In this document: positions 19,701 to 28,250 of the stretch, piece by piece
Layout of the letters: every line of letters starts with the position of its first letter
How positions within the stretch are numbered: position 1 is the first letter of the stretch
DNA from: a virus
Direction: 5' to 3' (one strand)
Virus record (IMG/VR): IMGVR_UViG_3300017788_000118
Location: 1-30,405 of that record
DNA: 30,405 nt
Translations under genes and position numbers: made by a program
The notes under the pieces: generated by a model
Told to the model about the DNA's origin: nothing
Database searches by the model: none
The model's input: only the letters and a program-made list of their open reading frames with translations

Positions 19701-22536
19701 ATTTCGAGCCTCCTACATCATTCGTAACATCGCAGAAATGCAGATGCGTCAGATGTTCTCTGGTCACGCCAACATTATTACCCACCCAATGCAGTTCATC
19801 TCTATGATGATTGCTAACTCGGGTAAGGGTGGTGCGTTAGTAAATCGCGTAGCCAAGTATCAATATGACCTTGGTGGTAACGCATTTAAGAACGTAGAGG
19901 CTGAAGGAGAGTTCCTAGAGGCTGTACGTGGTTATCAGATGTGGGCTTTCCGCCGTGCTTCGGTATCTGACTATCGTAGCAATAAAGGTTCTGAGATATT
20001 CAAGGTTTACAAGGTAATCGGTCCTGGCGATAGTAACTTCTTTGAAGGTTTAGCGCATACCCTAAATCGTTGGGGTAGCGATGCCTTCAATCCTAAGATT
20101 GCTAAGTTAATGCTTAATGGTGATGAGGCTGCTAAGCGTAAATTCGTAGATGACGTAATTGAAGACTTTGATAGTCCCAATAGTGACATCCGAAACTACG
20201 TATTAGGTATCTATGACCGCAATCCTGGTCTGAAAAACGTATTTTTACGTGATTCAGGAGTAGATATAGACAATATCACTAAGGCAGACCTATCCCCTGA
20301 AAAGATATTTACGTTCTTCTTTGATGACGCACAAGAGCATACTCTTGCTGGTCAGATGCGTGCTATTGCGGGTAACGGTCCTAAATCACACGTGATTATG
20401 GATTTACTTGCTGATGGCAAGGTAACTTTTGCTAATTCCAAGGGTAGAAACGTAACAATCGGTATTCCTTGGTTTGATGGACCGTTGAATTCTACCCAGT
20501 TATCTGCTTTAGAGAGTGCATTCCGCAAGTCCTTGGCAGACAATTTTGACCCTAATGACCTATCTGGTTCACGAGTTTTATTCCAGAAAGAGAGCCTTGT
20601 AGGGGCTCCTGGTAAGAAGGAAATCAACAATATGGTTGATATCTTCTTCAACTTGGCTTCACGTCTTGAAAGTAAATTTAACTTTGGTCCTGAATACCAG
20701 ATGGCTTACTGGGACTTTGTTGCTCGCTACGCAGATATGCTTAGCGTTGATGAACTTAAGTATGTTAGAAACCAAGCGCTAAAAAGCCTTAACCCAATCA
20801 ATATGCGTGTAGGTAACAAAGTTAAAGTATTAGGTCGTAAGCATCCAGTACTTCGTGTTATTGAAAGCCGATTGAAGAAGGTTGATGCTGGTAAGGTAAA
20901 AGCGGGAACCGCTAACTGGCAACAAGTACACCAGATGGCTGCTAAAGAAGCATCTACCTACGTTAAAGAGTTATTCTATGATGCTAGCCGTCAAAAGCAG
21001 TGGGCTCAAGCATATCGCTTGATATTCCCGTTCGCTCAGGCTCACACTAACACCATGTACAAGTGGGGTCAGTTGGCTGGTAAGAATCCAATTCCTTTGT
21101 ATCGTTTTGCTAAAGCGTATGATGCCGCTACCAAAGAAGGCGCTAACGTTATTTACGATATCTCAGGTATGGCATATGATGATGACCAAGGGTTTATCTA
21201 TCGTGAGCCAGGCAGAAATGAACCTATGTTTAAGATTCCACTTGCTGGAAACGTACTAGGTGCTCTTGCTGGCAGAAACCTAGATATGAGCAGCGCTTTA
21301 CAAGTAACATCTCCTGTACAGTCACTTAACCTTGCTTTTGGTGCAGTTAATCCTTTAGTTCCAGGTCTTGGACCTGTTGCTCAGATTGCTTTCACCTCAA
21401 GCGGTAAAGTTGATGAGTTTGGTCCTGCATGGGACATTATGCGTGATATTGTAACACCGTTTGGTCCACCAGATAGTGTTGAAGATATCGTATTCCCTGC
21501 TTGGATGCGTAAAACTGTTTTGTATGCGTTTGGTAACGATGAAGCAGTACGTCGTGGTGTTAAGGATTGGGCTGCTTATCTAGCCTCTAGTGGCGAATAC
21601 GGCGAGAATCCTTTGGCTAATGACCAAACTCGTAACAGATTATTCAGAGATGCTGAAACCCTATCACAGCGTGTTGGTTGGATGACTGCTCTATTCCAGA
21701 GCATATCACCTGCTACGCCTATAAATGAGGTTCTAGCAAAGATTAAAGACCCAGATAACAAGTACAAGTTCATGACAATGACTGTCTTGTACGAACATTG
21801 GGATAGAATCTCTAAAGAGAATCCTGGCGATTACGGTTCAGCCGTACGTCAGTTTGCTGAGACTTACGGTAAGAACAATATCTTGATTGCTCTTGGAAGC
21901 ACAACATCGGCTGTGCGTGGTACAGAAGATGCCTGGAGTTGGTTAAATAGCAACCCAGATGCTGCTGAAAAGTACGGTACTTCTCCTGGAGATATCGTTC
22001 CTTACTTCTTCCCAGGTGGAGAAGCCTCTGTCAAGTACTATAACTGGCAGAAGCGTTCCGGTGCTCGTCGTAATCTATCTACTACTGAGTTGGCTAATGA
22101 GGCTGAAGGTCTCATCTACACCATGATTAAGGGTCAGATAGCAGAAGAACAGATTGCTAATCGCTACCCAGACTTCTGGTATCGCCAGAAGATTGCTGAA
22201 CTTGATAAAGAGTTCGGTGGTAGCCCACCTCCTGATACCGTTGTAACTCAGACTGCTAACGAGAAGATTGCTCGTATTGGTTTGGCTCTTCAAGACCCAG
22301 CCTTCAAGCAGTCTCCTATATACGAAGAGGTAGCGGCGTTCTATCCACAGTATATGGAGTTCCAGAACCTGCTTAATAAACTAAACGGTGCTAACTATGC
22401 TCAAATCAAAGGCAAGAGTGGCATCGCTCCTATGCTCAGAGATAAACTCGTATCTCTTGCTGAAAACTTAATGACTGATAACCCAGCATTCTCCCGTATG
22501 TACTACGGGGTATTCGCTGGACAATTGGAAGGTTAA
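16726..22536 (+). CDS. giant 1936-aa virion-associated protein
   Basis: This single uninterrupted frame is about 19% of the window. It is predicted mainly helical, with coiled-coil-like stretches near residues 280-335 (EELSKEIAAAAKESEEL) and 600-650 (SIEKTRTELDSITKNKDAAE). Its last third contains segments such as LIFPFAQAHTNTMYKWGQLA, a kind I associate with very large phage internal or polyvalent proteins. I see no reliable protease, lysozyme or polymerase motif. Its size and place between portal and scaffold suggest an internal virion or DNA-ejection protein, or a tail-spanning component. No tape measure is visible elsewhere in the window. The function is inference; the gene is certain. Confidence 0.85.
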   Translation: MADLQKASLSPAMQALYANEGEARNRAIQIQMASLTPDMYRNFYDITSRYPGMSKDLIMGMVKQGLTADTPGINKLVSLDGIAQLKKDQFNVDKIKRDVKNDKGIVGSIYDATLGNVYDVFKGATRVGFAALRAPYDLATTLTRDLAQEKDAGLFIKDLATLGGKNTLFGSLVADVFGGKPGVKTGAGFFVDPQSRVGKDQAKAMSAYGKVNGESFTIGRFVAKSIESNPDKTGYKVLSGIIDATLNLALDPSMWVGAGSARAIIKGGKEAAAFKESVKEFSPAAQIEELSKEIAAAAKESEELIGKYVKRNSKGWMKRTRELQRLEKERFETLAPTVTKLLNAQEDSLKAFSQDALAQDVLSGENIVREIISNKNTYDGELVRGIDKLSTESKNTAGFTDGYIVLGDTPKKGVISFGAHQSDEYLVTLAGDEPLKAFDLAQDVNTLSGRARQSEDNLRIQFEEWLEAGKVDPNLAPEVRATLQEVSAKTQADAMTLNGYGWAVGGAEKAVTTGDILKVIAASQSGGSARAMQYALEGIIKIWNPDVITNFRSIYGEVGGAMVVNSKRIAAKNAEVGNAIAEIADPTNLGPNMARLLASVKTLDASIEKTRTELDSITKNKDAAEARIKELDIFRNVVDQDVNLRRAIVNDPEYKGLRKIIDLEAGTAEKRILREWYQNNIGLTKGYKGDLATDFSGAFKFMLGRRFAQIAEVVAKQTDPLVIHRFFGKKIDTDMSKQLAEATTTDDVYRIFLAYLGNPTTDPKIFRSTTLRKEVAALTANPVARLVNPINLISFRRAEKLDRVFSRYFVRSIAVNLGDLNQTINSLEDWMSSAQIKSVLGKGAQEKYIDDVSRKLFASTSEQERAKIIQNAMDNIIEDVSKRFGTDESIISDLKDVIKLNAVQKNADTTYTVGNLSANSEVLIYNVGDTPIKIDGGIAFYQLAQGTMFLPDSKEVLKTFNKYQANSLVSKAKAGRILVEEMGDVWRTAQLVFRASYIIRNIAEMQMRQMFSGHANIITHPMQFISMMIANSGKGGALVNRVAKYQYDLGGNAFKNVEAEGEFLEAVRGYQMWAFRRASVSDYRSNKGSEIFKVYKVIGPGDSNFFEGLAHTLNRWGSDAFNPKIAKLMLNGDEAAKRKFVDDVIEDFDSPNSDIRNYVLGIYDRNPGLKNVFLRDSGVDIDNITKADLSPEKIFTFFFDDAQEHTLAGQMRAIAGNGPKSHVIMDLLADGKVTFANSKGRNVTIGIPWFDGPLNSTQLSALESAFRKSLADNFDPNDLSGSRVLFQKESLVGAPGKKEINNMVDIFFNLASRLESKFNFGPEYQMAYWDFVARYADMLSVDELKYVRNQALKSLNPINMRVGNKVKVLGRKHPVLRVIESRLKKVDAGKVKAGTANWQQVHQMAAKEASTYVKELFYDASRQKQWAQAYRLIFPFAQAHTNTMYKWGQLAGKNPIPLYRFAKAYDAATKEGANVIYDISGMAYDDDQGFIYREPGRNEPMFKIPLAGNVLGALAGRNLDMSSALQVTSPVQSLNLAFGAVNPLVPGLGPVAQIAFTSSGKVDEFGPAWDIMRDIVTPFGPPDSVEDIVFPAWMRKTVLYAFGNDEAVRRGVKDWAAYLASSGEYGENPLANDQTRNRLFRDAETLSQRVGWMTALFQSISPATPINEVLAKIKDPDNKYKFMTMTVLYEHWDRISKENPGDYGSAVRQFAETYGKNNILIALGSTTSAVRGTEDAWSWLNSNPDAAEKYGTSPGDIVPYFFPGGEASVKYYNWQKRSGARRNLSTTELANEAEGLIYTMIKGQIAEEQIANRYPDFWYRQKIAELDKEFGGSPPPDTVVTQTANEKIARIGLALQDPAFKQSPIYEEVAAFYPQYMEFQNLLNKLNGANYAQIKGKSGIAPMLRDKLVSLAENLMTDNPAFSRMYYGVFAGQLEG

Positions 22537-22542
22537 TCTAAC

Positions 22543-23982
22543 GTGGCAGATAAGAAGTTTGCATCCTCACCTGGAGTGACTGAACTTAGAAGTTCTGGAT
22601 TCCAAAGTGGAAATACCACAGCCTTTCAAAGTATGTCTGAGGGTATCCTAGGTGGAAGCATTGGACTTAACAGGTACACAGACCAGAATAACCCATATGT
22701 CCAGTTCTTGTATGCAGCAGACTCTACTGCCAAAGATGCGGCTTTCCAGGATATCTTCCGTGGTCTTGTAGACCAAGTTGCCCCTAGCGGTAGCGGATAC
22801 CGCAATATGTGGGAGTATGTCCAAGGTATGATGCGGAAGATAGGGATATCCTCTGCTAAGACCACCCCAGGAATACCCACAGCACAGGATATGACGGGCT
22901 TAGAGAACGTTATCCGTGGTGCCATAGGTAGTAACGCCACAGACCCTATTGCGTGGCTCACAGCGGCTGCTGCGGGCTATGCAGGGGGAGATGCTGTCAA
23001 GAAGTTTGATACTACCCCTAGTTTTAACCGGCAAGTCCAAAAGGCTCTCCAACTCAAGAGTTGGGATGACTCCAAGGAAGCCCTGTATGACCTTTACTAC
23101 ACCACTTGGGGTATGCCACCTACAGATGACCTAGTTGGTAAGTTCCAAGGCGAATGGAATGCTGAGAACAAGAAACAAACTATTCCAGCAGTAACTGAGG
23201 GTAAGACTTCCTACGAGCAGGTCTATACCAAGACGCCTATCCTTGATAAGACCAAGCCTATCCTTGGCAAAAAGGGTAAGCCGAAAAAGGACAAAAACGG
23301 CAACATTATGTACGAACAGAAGTTGGATAAAGACGGAAATCCAATGTTCAAGCCTAAACTTAATCAGTCAGGTCAACCAGTATATAAAACTGTTTACAAA
23401 TCCACAACCGTAAGTGAGGCTGAAGGCTTTACTGAGGGCGAACAAGAGCAGTTCTTGGCCGACTTCCTAGCATCTAATTATCCAGGTGCTACTTTCAATG
23501 CTGAAGAAATTGGTGGCGCTGCTAAGTCTATCTTTGATGAATTAGTGAATGCTCACAAGAATAACTATAACGCAGTTCCTGGATTTGATAAAATTAGCGG
23601 AACCCTACTGAGTATGATATCTAGTGCTGACCCTAACGTGGCAGGAGAGATTCTTCGTAAGTATAAGGACGATATCCGCAAAGAGGCTAGCAGAAAGTAT
23701 ATGAGCCTTGCTGAAGAACTTGCTGCTGGTAAAGATGCTAAGCCAATTGTTCAGGGTTTACTTACTGGTGTAGGTAATCTTCTAGAAACAACTATCTATG
23801 AAGATGACCCTTTGATGAAAACTATCTTGAATTACAAAGACGAAAAAGGTGTCTTTCGCTTGCCTAACGAACTTGAGTTATCTGAGTTAGTAGACAATGA
23901 CCCACGTACCGCGTATACCTCTAGAAAAAAGAATGAGGCTGTCGATATGTTCCAAACACTAAGAAATAGGTTACAGCGATAA
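22543..23982 (+). CDS. unknown structural-block protein with short repeats
   Basis: This is a 479-aa protein starting with GTG, with AAGG upstream. Around residues 235-285 there are about three related units: KDKNGNIMYEQKL, DKDGNPMFKPKL and NQSGQPVYKTVYK. These resemble short beta-turn repeats and look inserted into an otherwise helical protein. The rest shows no motif I recognise. It overlaps the next gene as TAATG and lies between the giant protein and the scaffold. It may be a minor head, internal or ejection protein. Confidence 0.75.
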   Translation: MADKKFASSPGVTELRSSGFQSGNTTAFQSMSEGILGGSIGLNRYTDQNNPYVQFLYAADSTAKDAAFQDIFRGLVDQVAPSGSGYRNMWEYVQGMMRKIGISSAKTTPGIPTAQDMTGLENVIRGAIGSNATDPIAWLTAAAAGYAGGDAVKKFDTTPSFNRQVQKALQLKSWDDSKEALYDLYYTTWGMPPTDDLVGKFQGEWNAENKKQTIPAVTEGKTSYEQVYTKTPILDKTKPILGKKGKPKKDKNGNIMYEQKLDKDGNPMFKPKLNQSGQPVYKTVYKSTTVSEAEGFTEGEQEQFLADFLASNYPGATFNAEEIGGAAKSIFDELVNAHKNNYNAVPGFDKISGTLLSMISSADPNVAGEILRKYKDDIRKEASRKYMSLAEELAAGKDAKPIVQGLLTGVGNLLETTIYEDDPLMKTILNYKDEKGVFRLPNELELSELVDNDPRTAYTSRKKNEAVDMFQTLRNRLQR

Positions 23983-25481
23983 TGGCAGAATTATTCTTGG
24001 ATGAAGTAGAACGTCGTATCATAAGGAACATGACAGCGCTTATTAGTGCTGCTCAGAATGTACCTGCTGTAAAAACTCAAGCAAGTCCTGCTTCTTTCCG
24101 TGCTAAAGAGGAAGCCGATAAGGCAATACCTGTATCGGCTCCTGTGACACCTAAAGAGGCTAGCCCTGCTTCCGTTCGCGCTAAAGAAGAAGCAGATAAA
24201 GCAGCAGTAGTTGCTGCTCAGCCAAAGGGAGAAGCGCTAGAGTCACCTACGCTTTCCGTGACTAAGCCTTTGACTACTGAAGAAAAGATAGCCCTAAAGA
24301 AGTATACACGTGAATCTGATTACTTTACAAAACAGTCTTTACTAAAAGGTGAAAAGCCTACCCCTCCACCCGCAGATGATGACTACACTTACGATTACAC
24401 CTGGCATGTATTTGCCGGTGGTGGTGGAGAGTGGCGTCTAATCAGATTTCCTAAGTTTAAGGGAGCCGGTGGCGGCGGTGGCGCCGGTGGCGGCGGTGGC
24501 GCCGGTGGCGGTGGTGGTGGCGGCGGAAACGGCTCTGGTAGCGGTTCTAATGACGGCACTGGCGATGGTTCCGGTACTGGTAAAACCACCAACATGGATA
24601 TCCTCAAGTCCCTTCTTCGTGGTCTAGGTTATAGCGCTAGCCTTATCGACTCATCAGCGGACTTCCTCAACAGACTTCTAAAAGATGGGCTAGACTATGA
24701 CAATGCTATTTCTATATTCTTGGATTCTAAAGAGTACACCTTCAAGAACGGGCAAAAGGTCATTTCTCCGTTTTATACTGCCTACGGATATCTTAATGAG
24801 GGACTTACAACACCTAAGACAGCCTCAGAGTTATTCAACGCAGTCGAAGGATTCAAAGGCGTTGTAGCCAAGTACAGTCTTAGTGATAAGTACCTTAGTT
24901 CTGATTCTTTGAAGAAATATGTCAAGAATAACGTATCAGTAACCGAACTAGATGAAAGAGCAAACGCTGCTCGCCTTAAGGCTATCAATGCTGACAAATC
25001 TTACACCGATGCCCTTCAGATGCTTGGCTATATCAAGTCACCAACTGACCTAACAGATTTCTTCCTTAACCCAGATATTGGCAAAGAGAAACTTGAGCAG
25101 AATCGCTCTACCGCAGCCTTCTCGGCTGAGGCCGTTCGCCGTGCTCAGCAAGGTATTAAGTTTGATGCTACTCGATTTGGAGAGATTACTGCCGGGCTTA
25201 TGGGTAGAGGATTATCCGAAGAAAAGATAGGCGTAACTGCTGCTGAGGGCTTTGAGAATATTGGAGAGCAACTAGCACCTACTACCAAGTTGGCTCAAAT
25301 CTACGAGAGAATGCCAGCAACTGAGGCAATAGATATCCAGAAAGAACTAGAAGCAGAACAGTTCTTGGGTACAGCATCACAACGCCGTAAGAGAGTTAAA
25401 GAACTAGAAGAGAGTGCGTTCCGACGTGCTCCCGGTACAACTACTTCTTCTCTAAGAACCTCACGAGCAGGAATCATATAA
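23982..25481 (+). CDS. unknown structural-block protein with Gly-rich linker
   Basis: In this 499-aa protein, residues 33-80 contain a repeated ASPAS(F/V)RAKEEADKA unit. Residues 160-200 are almost pure Gly with some Ala/Ser/Asn, coded by an 18-base tandem repeat (see 24468-24503). A helical C-terminal domain follows, ending SLRTSRAGII. This is a head-linker-domain layout typical of flexible virion components. No catalytic motif is visible. In the 3' region another frame stays open past the stop (25456-25620) and reads like protein. Confidence 0.75.
   Translation: MAELFLDEVERRIIRNMTALISAAQNVPAVKTQASPASFRAKEEADKAIPVSAPVTPKEASPASVRAKEEADKAAVVAAQPKGEALESPTLSVTKPLTTEEKIALKKYTRESDYFTKQSLLKGEKPTPPPADDDYTYDYTWHVFAGGGGEWRLIRFPKFKGAGGGGGAGGGGGAGGGGGGGGNGSGSGSNDGTGDGSGTGKTTNMDILKSLLRGLGYSASLIDSSADFLNRLLKDGLDYDNAISIFLDSKEYTFKNGQKVISPFYTAYGYLNEGLTTPKTASELFNAVEGFKGVVAKYSLSDKYLSSDSLKKYVKNNVSVTELDERANAARLKAINADKSYTDALQMLGYIKSPTDLTDFFLNPDIGKEKLEQNRSTAAFSAEAVRRAQQGIKFDATRFGEITAGLMGRGLSEEKIGVTAAEGFENIGEQLAPTTKLAQIYERMPATEAIDIQKELEAEQFLGTASQRRKRVKELEESAFRRAPGTTTSSLRTSRAGII
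24468..24503 (+). repeat. 18-bp tandem repeat coding glycine
   Basis: Two exact copies of GGTGGCGGCGGTGGCGCC lie head to tail, followed by a degenerate third copy. In frame they code GGGGGA. Such repeats expand or contract by slippage in 6-residue steps without breaking the frame. Confidence 0.8.
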
Positions 25482-25620
25482 GAATCCCGATACGGACCTA
25501 CCAGCCCCGTACGGTGTAAAAGACTGGCAGTACGAGCCAATATGGACTCCCCAATCCATACTGAGGCGTGCGACAACTACTAATGATGGGAGAGGTTGCT
25601 ATGAGCAACAACCGCGATAA
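25456..25620 (+). other. open frame without a start codon, protein-like
   Basis: In the +1 frame relative to the 499-aa gene, 54 codons stay open and read NPDTDLPAPYGVKDWQYEPI followed by WTPQSILRRATTTNDG. I find no ATG, GTG or TTG in it. It fills the otherwise empty 119 bases before the scaffold gene. It may be a frameshifted C-terminal extension, the remnant of an indel, or chance. Confidence 0.3.
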
Positions 25621-26083
25621 CTACTGGGACGACGACGAAGAAGACGACGATGTACAAGTCGACTTCAGCGGAGCCGATACTGACCTCGTTAAGAAACTGC
25701 GTAAAGCCCTAAAGGCAGAGCAGAAGCGAGCAAAGGAACTTGAATCAACTCTAGGTGAGTTGAGCAAAACCCAAAGAGAACGCGTACTAAAGGATGTACT
25801 AACATCCCGTGGTGTCAACATGAAGGTAGCAAAATTCATACCGACAGACTTGGATGCTTCTGAAGAAGCAATTGGGTCGTGGCTTGAGCAAAATGGTGAT
25901 GTGTTCGGATTCACTCCTGAACCAAAGCAACCAGTTGCTGACTACGACAAGGCAAGTCTAAGACAGATGGATGTTGTTACCCAAGGTGCTGTATCACCCG
26001 AACGAGCAGATGAACTGAATATGAGAATCGACAACGCTGAAAGCGCTGACGAACTTCTCGCTCTTCTCCGCTCGCAACAGTAA
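25601..26083 (+). CDS. capsid scaffold-like protein
   Basis: The 160-aa product begins MSNNRDNYWDDDEEDDD and is strongly acidic at the N-terminus. It then has a coiled-coil-like helix (LVKKLRKALKAEQKRAKELE) and a helical C-terminus (ADELLALLRSQQ). Size, charge, coiled coil and position directly before the major capsid gene are typical of phage scaffolding proteins, which guide shell assembly and then leave. The ATG at 25601 has GGGAGAGG upstream; an in-frame upstream ATG at 25568 is less well placed. Confidence 0.75.
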   Translation: MSNNRDNYWDDDEEDDDVQVDFSGADTDLVKKLRKALKAEQKRAKELESTLGELSKTQRERVLKDVLTSRGVNMKVAKFIPTDLDASEEAIGSWLEQNGDVFGFTPEPKQPVADYDKASLRQMDVVTQGAVSPERADELNMRIDNAESADELLALLRSQQ

Positions 26084-26112
26084 ATTCGTTCATAGTCTAG
26101 GAGACTAAATAA

Positions 26113-27063
26113 ATGGCAAACGTCTATACAAGTACCACCACCCCTGGCGGTACCGCTGGTGGCGCTGGTCTAGTTCAGAAGGCATACGACCGCCTTCTTG
26201 AGTTCGCTCTCCGCTCAGAACCTCTAATCCGTTCTGTCGCAGATAAGCGCCCAGCCCGCCAAGCAATTCCAGGTTCAACCGTTGTTCTACAACGCTACGT
26301 TGACCTCACCGCAGCAACAACTGCACTCACCGAAGATACTGACCCAGATGCAGTCGGAATTTCAACTCCGACCTCTGTAACCATCACTCTTGCTGAGTAT
26401 GGTAATTCAGTACTCGTAACTCGTGCGCTCGAACTCTTCAGCCTTGCTGATGTAGACCCAGCGATTGCGAACATCATTGCTTACAACCTTGCTGACTCTA
26501 TCGACAAGGTTGCTATGGCAACACTCCGTGCTGGAACTAACGTAATCTACGCAGGTTCCACCGCAACTTCAACAGCAACAATTACTGCTGCTGCAACCCT
26601 CGCTTCTGCTAACCTCCGTAAGGCGGTTGCTAAGTTGCGTGCTAACAACGCTAAGGGACGTAAGGGCAACCTTTACTGGGTCGGTATTCACCCAGAAGTT
26701 TCCCACGACCTTCGTGCTGAGACCGGCTCTGCTGGTTGGTTGATTCCTCACCAATACGGTGCAAACCAGAATGAAATCTGGGCAGGCGAGATTGGTACTT
26801 ACGAAGGAGCATACTTCGTTGAGACGAACCGTATGTTCACAGCAACCGATGGTGCGTCATCTGCAAAGGTATACCGCACAATCGTCTGCGGTGCTCAGGC
26901 ACTCGCAGAAGCCGTGGCAGAAGAGCCACACACAGTTATCGGACCAGTAGTTGACAAGTTGATGCGTCACCGCCCAATGGGCTGGTACGGCGTACTCGGC
27001 TTCGCTCGCTACCGCGAAGAGGCTTTGTACCGCATTGAGAGCGGTTCTTCAATCGCTTCCTAG
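26113..27063 (+). CDS. major capsid protein, N4-gp56 family
   Basis: The 316-aa protein matches the N4-gp56-type major capsid family. It has an Ala/Thr-rich N-terminal arm, LVQKAYDRLLEFALRSEPLI (20-39), NSVLVTRALELFSLADVDP (about 98-116), WVGIHPEVSHDLRAETG (about 188-204), and GEIGTYEGAYFVETNRM near residue 225. It should adopt the HK97 fold and build the shell. AGGAGAC lies before the ATG, a strong ribosome site as expected for the most abundant virion protein. A hairpin follows at 27078-27101. Confidence 0.88.
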   Translation: MANVYTSTTTPGGTAGGAGLVQKAYDRLLEFALRSEPLIRSVADKRPARQAIPGSTVVLQRYVDLTAATTALTEDTDPDAVGISTPTSVTITLAEYGNSVLVTRALELFSLADVDPAIANIIAYNLADSIDKVAMATLRAGTNVIYAGSTATSTATITAAATLASANLRKAVAKLRANNAKGRKGNLYWVGIHPEVSHDLRAETGSAGWLIPHQYGANQNEIWAGEIGTYEGAYFVETNRMFTATDGASSAKVYRTIVCGAQALAEAVAEEPHTVIGPVVDKLMRHRPMGWYGVLGFARYREEALYRIESGSSIAS

Positions 27064-27077
27064 TTGATTGACTCTGA

Positions 27078-27101
27078 GGGATAGGCCTTGAAACCTATCC
27101 C
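27078..27101 (+). terminator. hairpin after the capsid gene
   Basis: GGGATAGG and CCTATCCC form a perfect 8-bp stem around an 8-base loop, 15 bases after the capsid stop. Only TTT follows, so it is more likely a partial terminator or RNA-stability element that separates high capsid expression from the downstream genes. Confidence 0.6.
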
Positions 27102-27129
27102 TTTGGGGTGAGTCCATTAAGGAGGACTA

Positions 27130-27399
27130 ATGACGGAATATATCTTCAAGACACCAACGGTGCGAGAAGGTCCTGCCGGGGCACATCGACTCTTTTACTT
27201 CTATAAGTTAGACGTAGGCATCACCATAGTCAAATCCGGTGGAACCTACTCTCAGGTTAGATATCTTCTTGACGAAGACCTAACTGACTATGATGTGGTA
27301 TACTTAGGCGGTCGGGACCATGTTGTTAGTGAGGCTGTAAAGGCTGAACTAATTGCTGGTGGTGTAGGCGTAACGGAAAGTAACTTTACTGCAATATGA
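27130..27399 (+). CDS. unknown small virion-block protein
   Basis: The 89-aa protein has beta-strand-rich character (RLFYFYKLDVGITIVKSGGT, then YDVVYLGGRDHVV). Its place directly after the major capsid gene, with AAGGAGG before the ATG, fits a capsid decoration or head-completion protein, but no family is recognised. Its stop overlaps the next ATG (ATGA). Confidence 0.7.
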   Translation: MTEYIFKTPTVREGPAGAHRLFYFYKLDVGITIVKSGGTYSQVRYLLDEDLTDYDVVYLGGRDHVVSEAVKAELIAGGVGVTESNFTAI

Positions 27400-27701
27400 A
27401 ACATTGGGAACATCACCCCGAACCAGTTGATGAGTGTTTTGGTTGCAAAGCACTAACACTTCAGATGAACGCAGGGGATGCAACACGAGATATTCCAGAT
27501 AAAAAATGGAATGCTGAACTTCAAGCATACAGAGATGCTAGAGCACAAGGGATACAACCCAATAGCACGAATATGCGAGATATTCAGGCAGCACATAAAG
27601 CATCGGAAACCTTAGGCAAAGCCTATGACGGTGACACGATGCCAAAAGCACATAAGATAAATAAGGGCGTAGCCAAAGTAATGAGAGAGATAGGGGCATA
27701 A
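27396..27701 (+). CDS. unknown conserved-looking protein with CxxC
   Basis: The 101-aa protein contains ECFGCKALTLQMNAGDA near residue 14 and WNAELQAYRDARAQGIQP near residue 48. I recall similar small proteins from actinophage head regions, but no function is known. The ATG overlaps the previous stop as ATGA. A single CxxC could hold metal with the nearby histidines (HWEHHPE), which is speculative. Confidence 0.65.
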   Translation: MKHWEHHPEPVDECFGCKALTLQMNAGDATRDIPDKKWNAELQAYRDARAQGIQPNSTNMRDIQAAHKASETLGKAYDGDTMPKAHKINKGVAKVMREIGA

Positions 27702-27809
27702 ATGCCAAAGGTAGGAAATAAGAAGTTCCCATACACAGCAAAAGGTAAGGCTGCTGCCAAGAAGGCCGCTATAAAAATGGCTAAGGCTAAGAAAACCAAG
27801 AAGAAGTAA
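27702..27809 (+). CDS. 35-aa Lys/Ala-rich protein
   Basis: The product reads MPKVGNKKFPYTAKGKAAAK, then KAAIKMAKAKKTKKK. The KFPYTAKGK pattern occurs in many small phage virion-region proteins. It starts directly after the previous stop (TAAATG). The very basic composition suggests DNA binding or neutralising charge in the head. Confidence 0.65.
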   Translation: MPKVGNKKFPYTAKGKAAAKKAAIKMAKAKKTKKK

Positions 27810-27825
27810 CTAGGAGACAAACAAA

Positions 27826-28110
27826 ATGGCAAAGATGAGTCCGTATGAGAAGCGGCTTTATACAGAATTTAACTTAACGCTTCCTCAAGCAAGAGCGGTT
27901 GCAAAGGATGTAACCAGGGCAATTAAGAAACAGAAGAAGGCTGGACTTATGGCTTCTGCAGATTTTACAGCAGGCAGAGAGGCTAGGGCTCGTGATGTTT
28001 ATACGCTTAGCGAGTTAGGAAGAGGCGGAGGACGTTTAACTTCAACATCTGCAAAAGCAGAACGTGGTCGCACAGTTTCTCGCGCAACTAAAAAATCCAA
28101 AAAGAAATAA
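27826..28110 (+). CDS. basic small virion-block protein
   Basis: The 94-aa protein starts MAKMSPYEKRLYTEFNLTLP. It continues with a helix (QARAVAKDVTRAIKKQKKAG) and ends in a Ser/Lys/Arg-rich tail. The family is not recognised. AGGAGA lies upstream. It belongs to a run of six small basic proteins between the capsid and connector genes. Its stop overlaps the next ATG (TAATG). Confidence 0.65.
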   Translation: MAKMSPYEKRLYTEFNLTLPQARAVAKDVTRAIKKQKKAGLMASADFTAGREARARDVYTLSELGRGGGRLTSTSAKAERGRTVSRATKKSKKK

Positions 28111-28250
28111 TGTCTTCAGGAAAGTACAAACCACACTACGGATTTAACTCTGTAGTGATAAAGGACGGGATGGTTGTACGACTCAATAAGAACGGCACGA
28201 TAAGAGCGGTTCTTGGAAAGTATGGTGAGTATGGCAAAGCAAACAAGTAG
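28110..28250 (+). CDS. 46-aa basic mini-protein
   Basis: The product reads MSSGKYKPHYGFNSVVIKDG, then MVVRLNKNGTIRAVLGKYGE. It looks like a compact beta-hairpin protein with basic residues. The ATG overlaps the previous stop as TAATG, and the gene exactly fills the interval before the next start. The function is unknown. Confidence 0.6.
   Translation: MSSGKYKPHYGFNSVVIKDGMVVRLNKNGTIRAVLGKYGEYGKANK

Noticed and set aside
23100-23300. Insertion sequence or transposon around the short repeats of the 479-aa gene
   Set aside because: The repeats are in-frame protein repeats with no inverted ends or transposase.
24395-24607. - strand proline-rich frame
   Set aside because: It is the antisense of the glycine repeat; poly-Pro is simply the complement of GGN codons.
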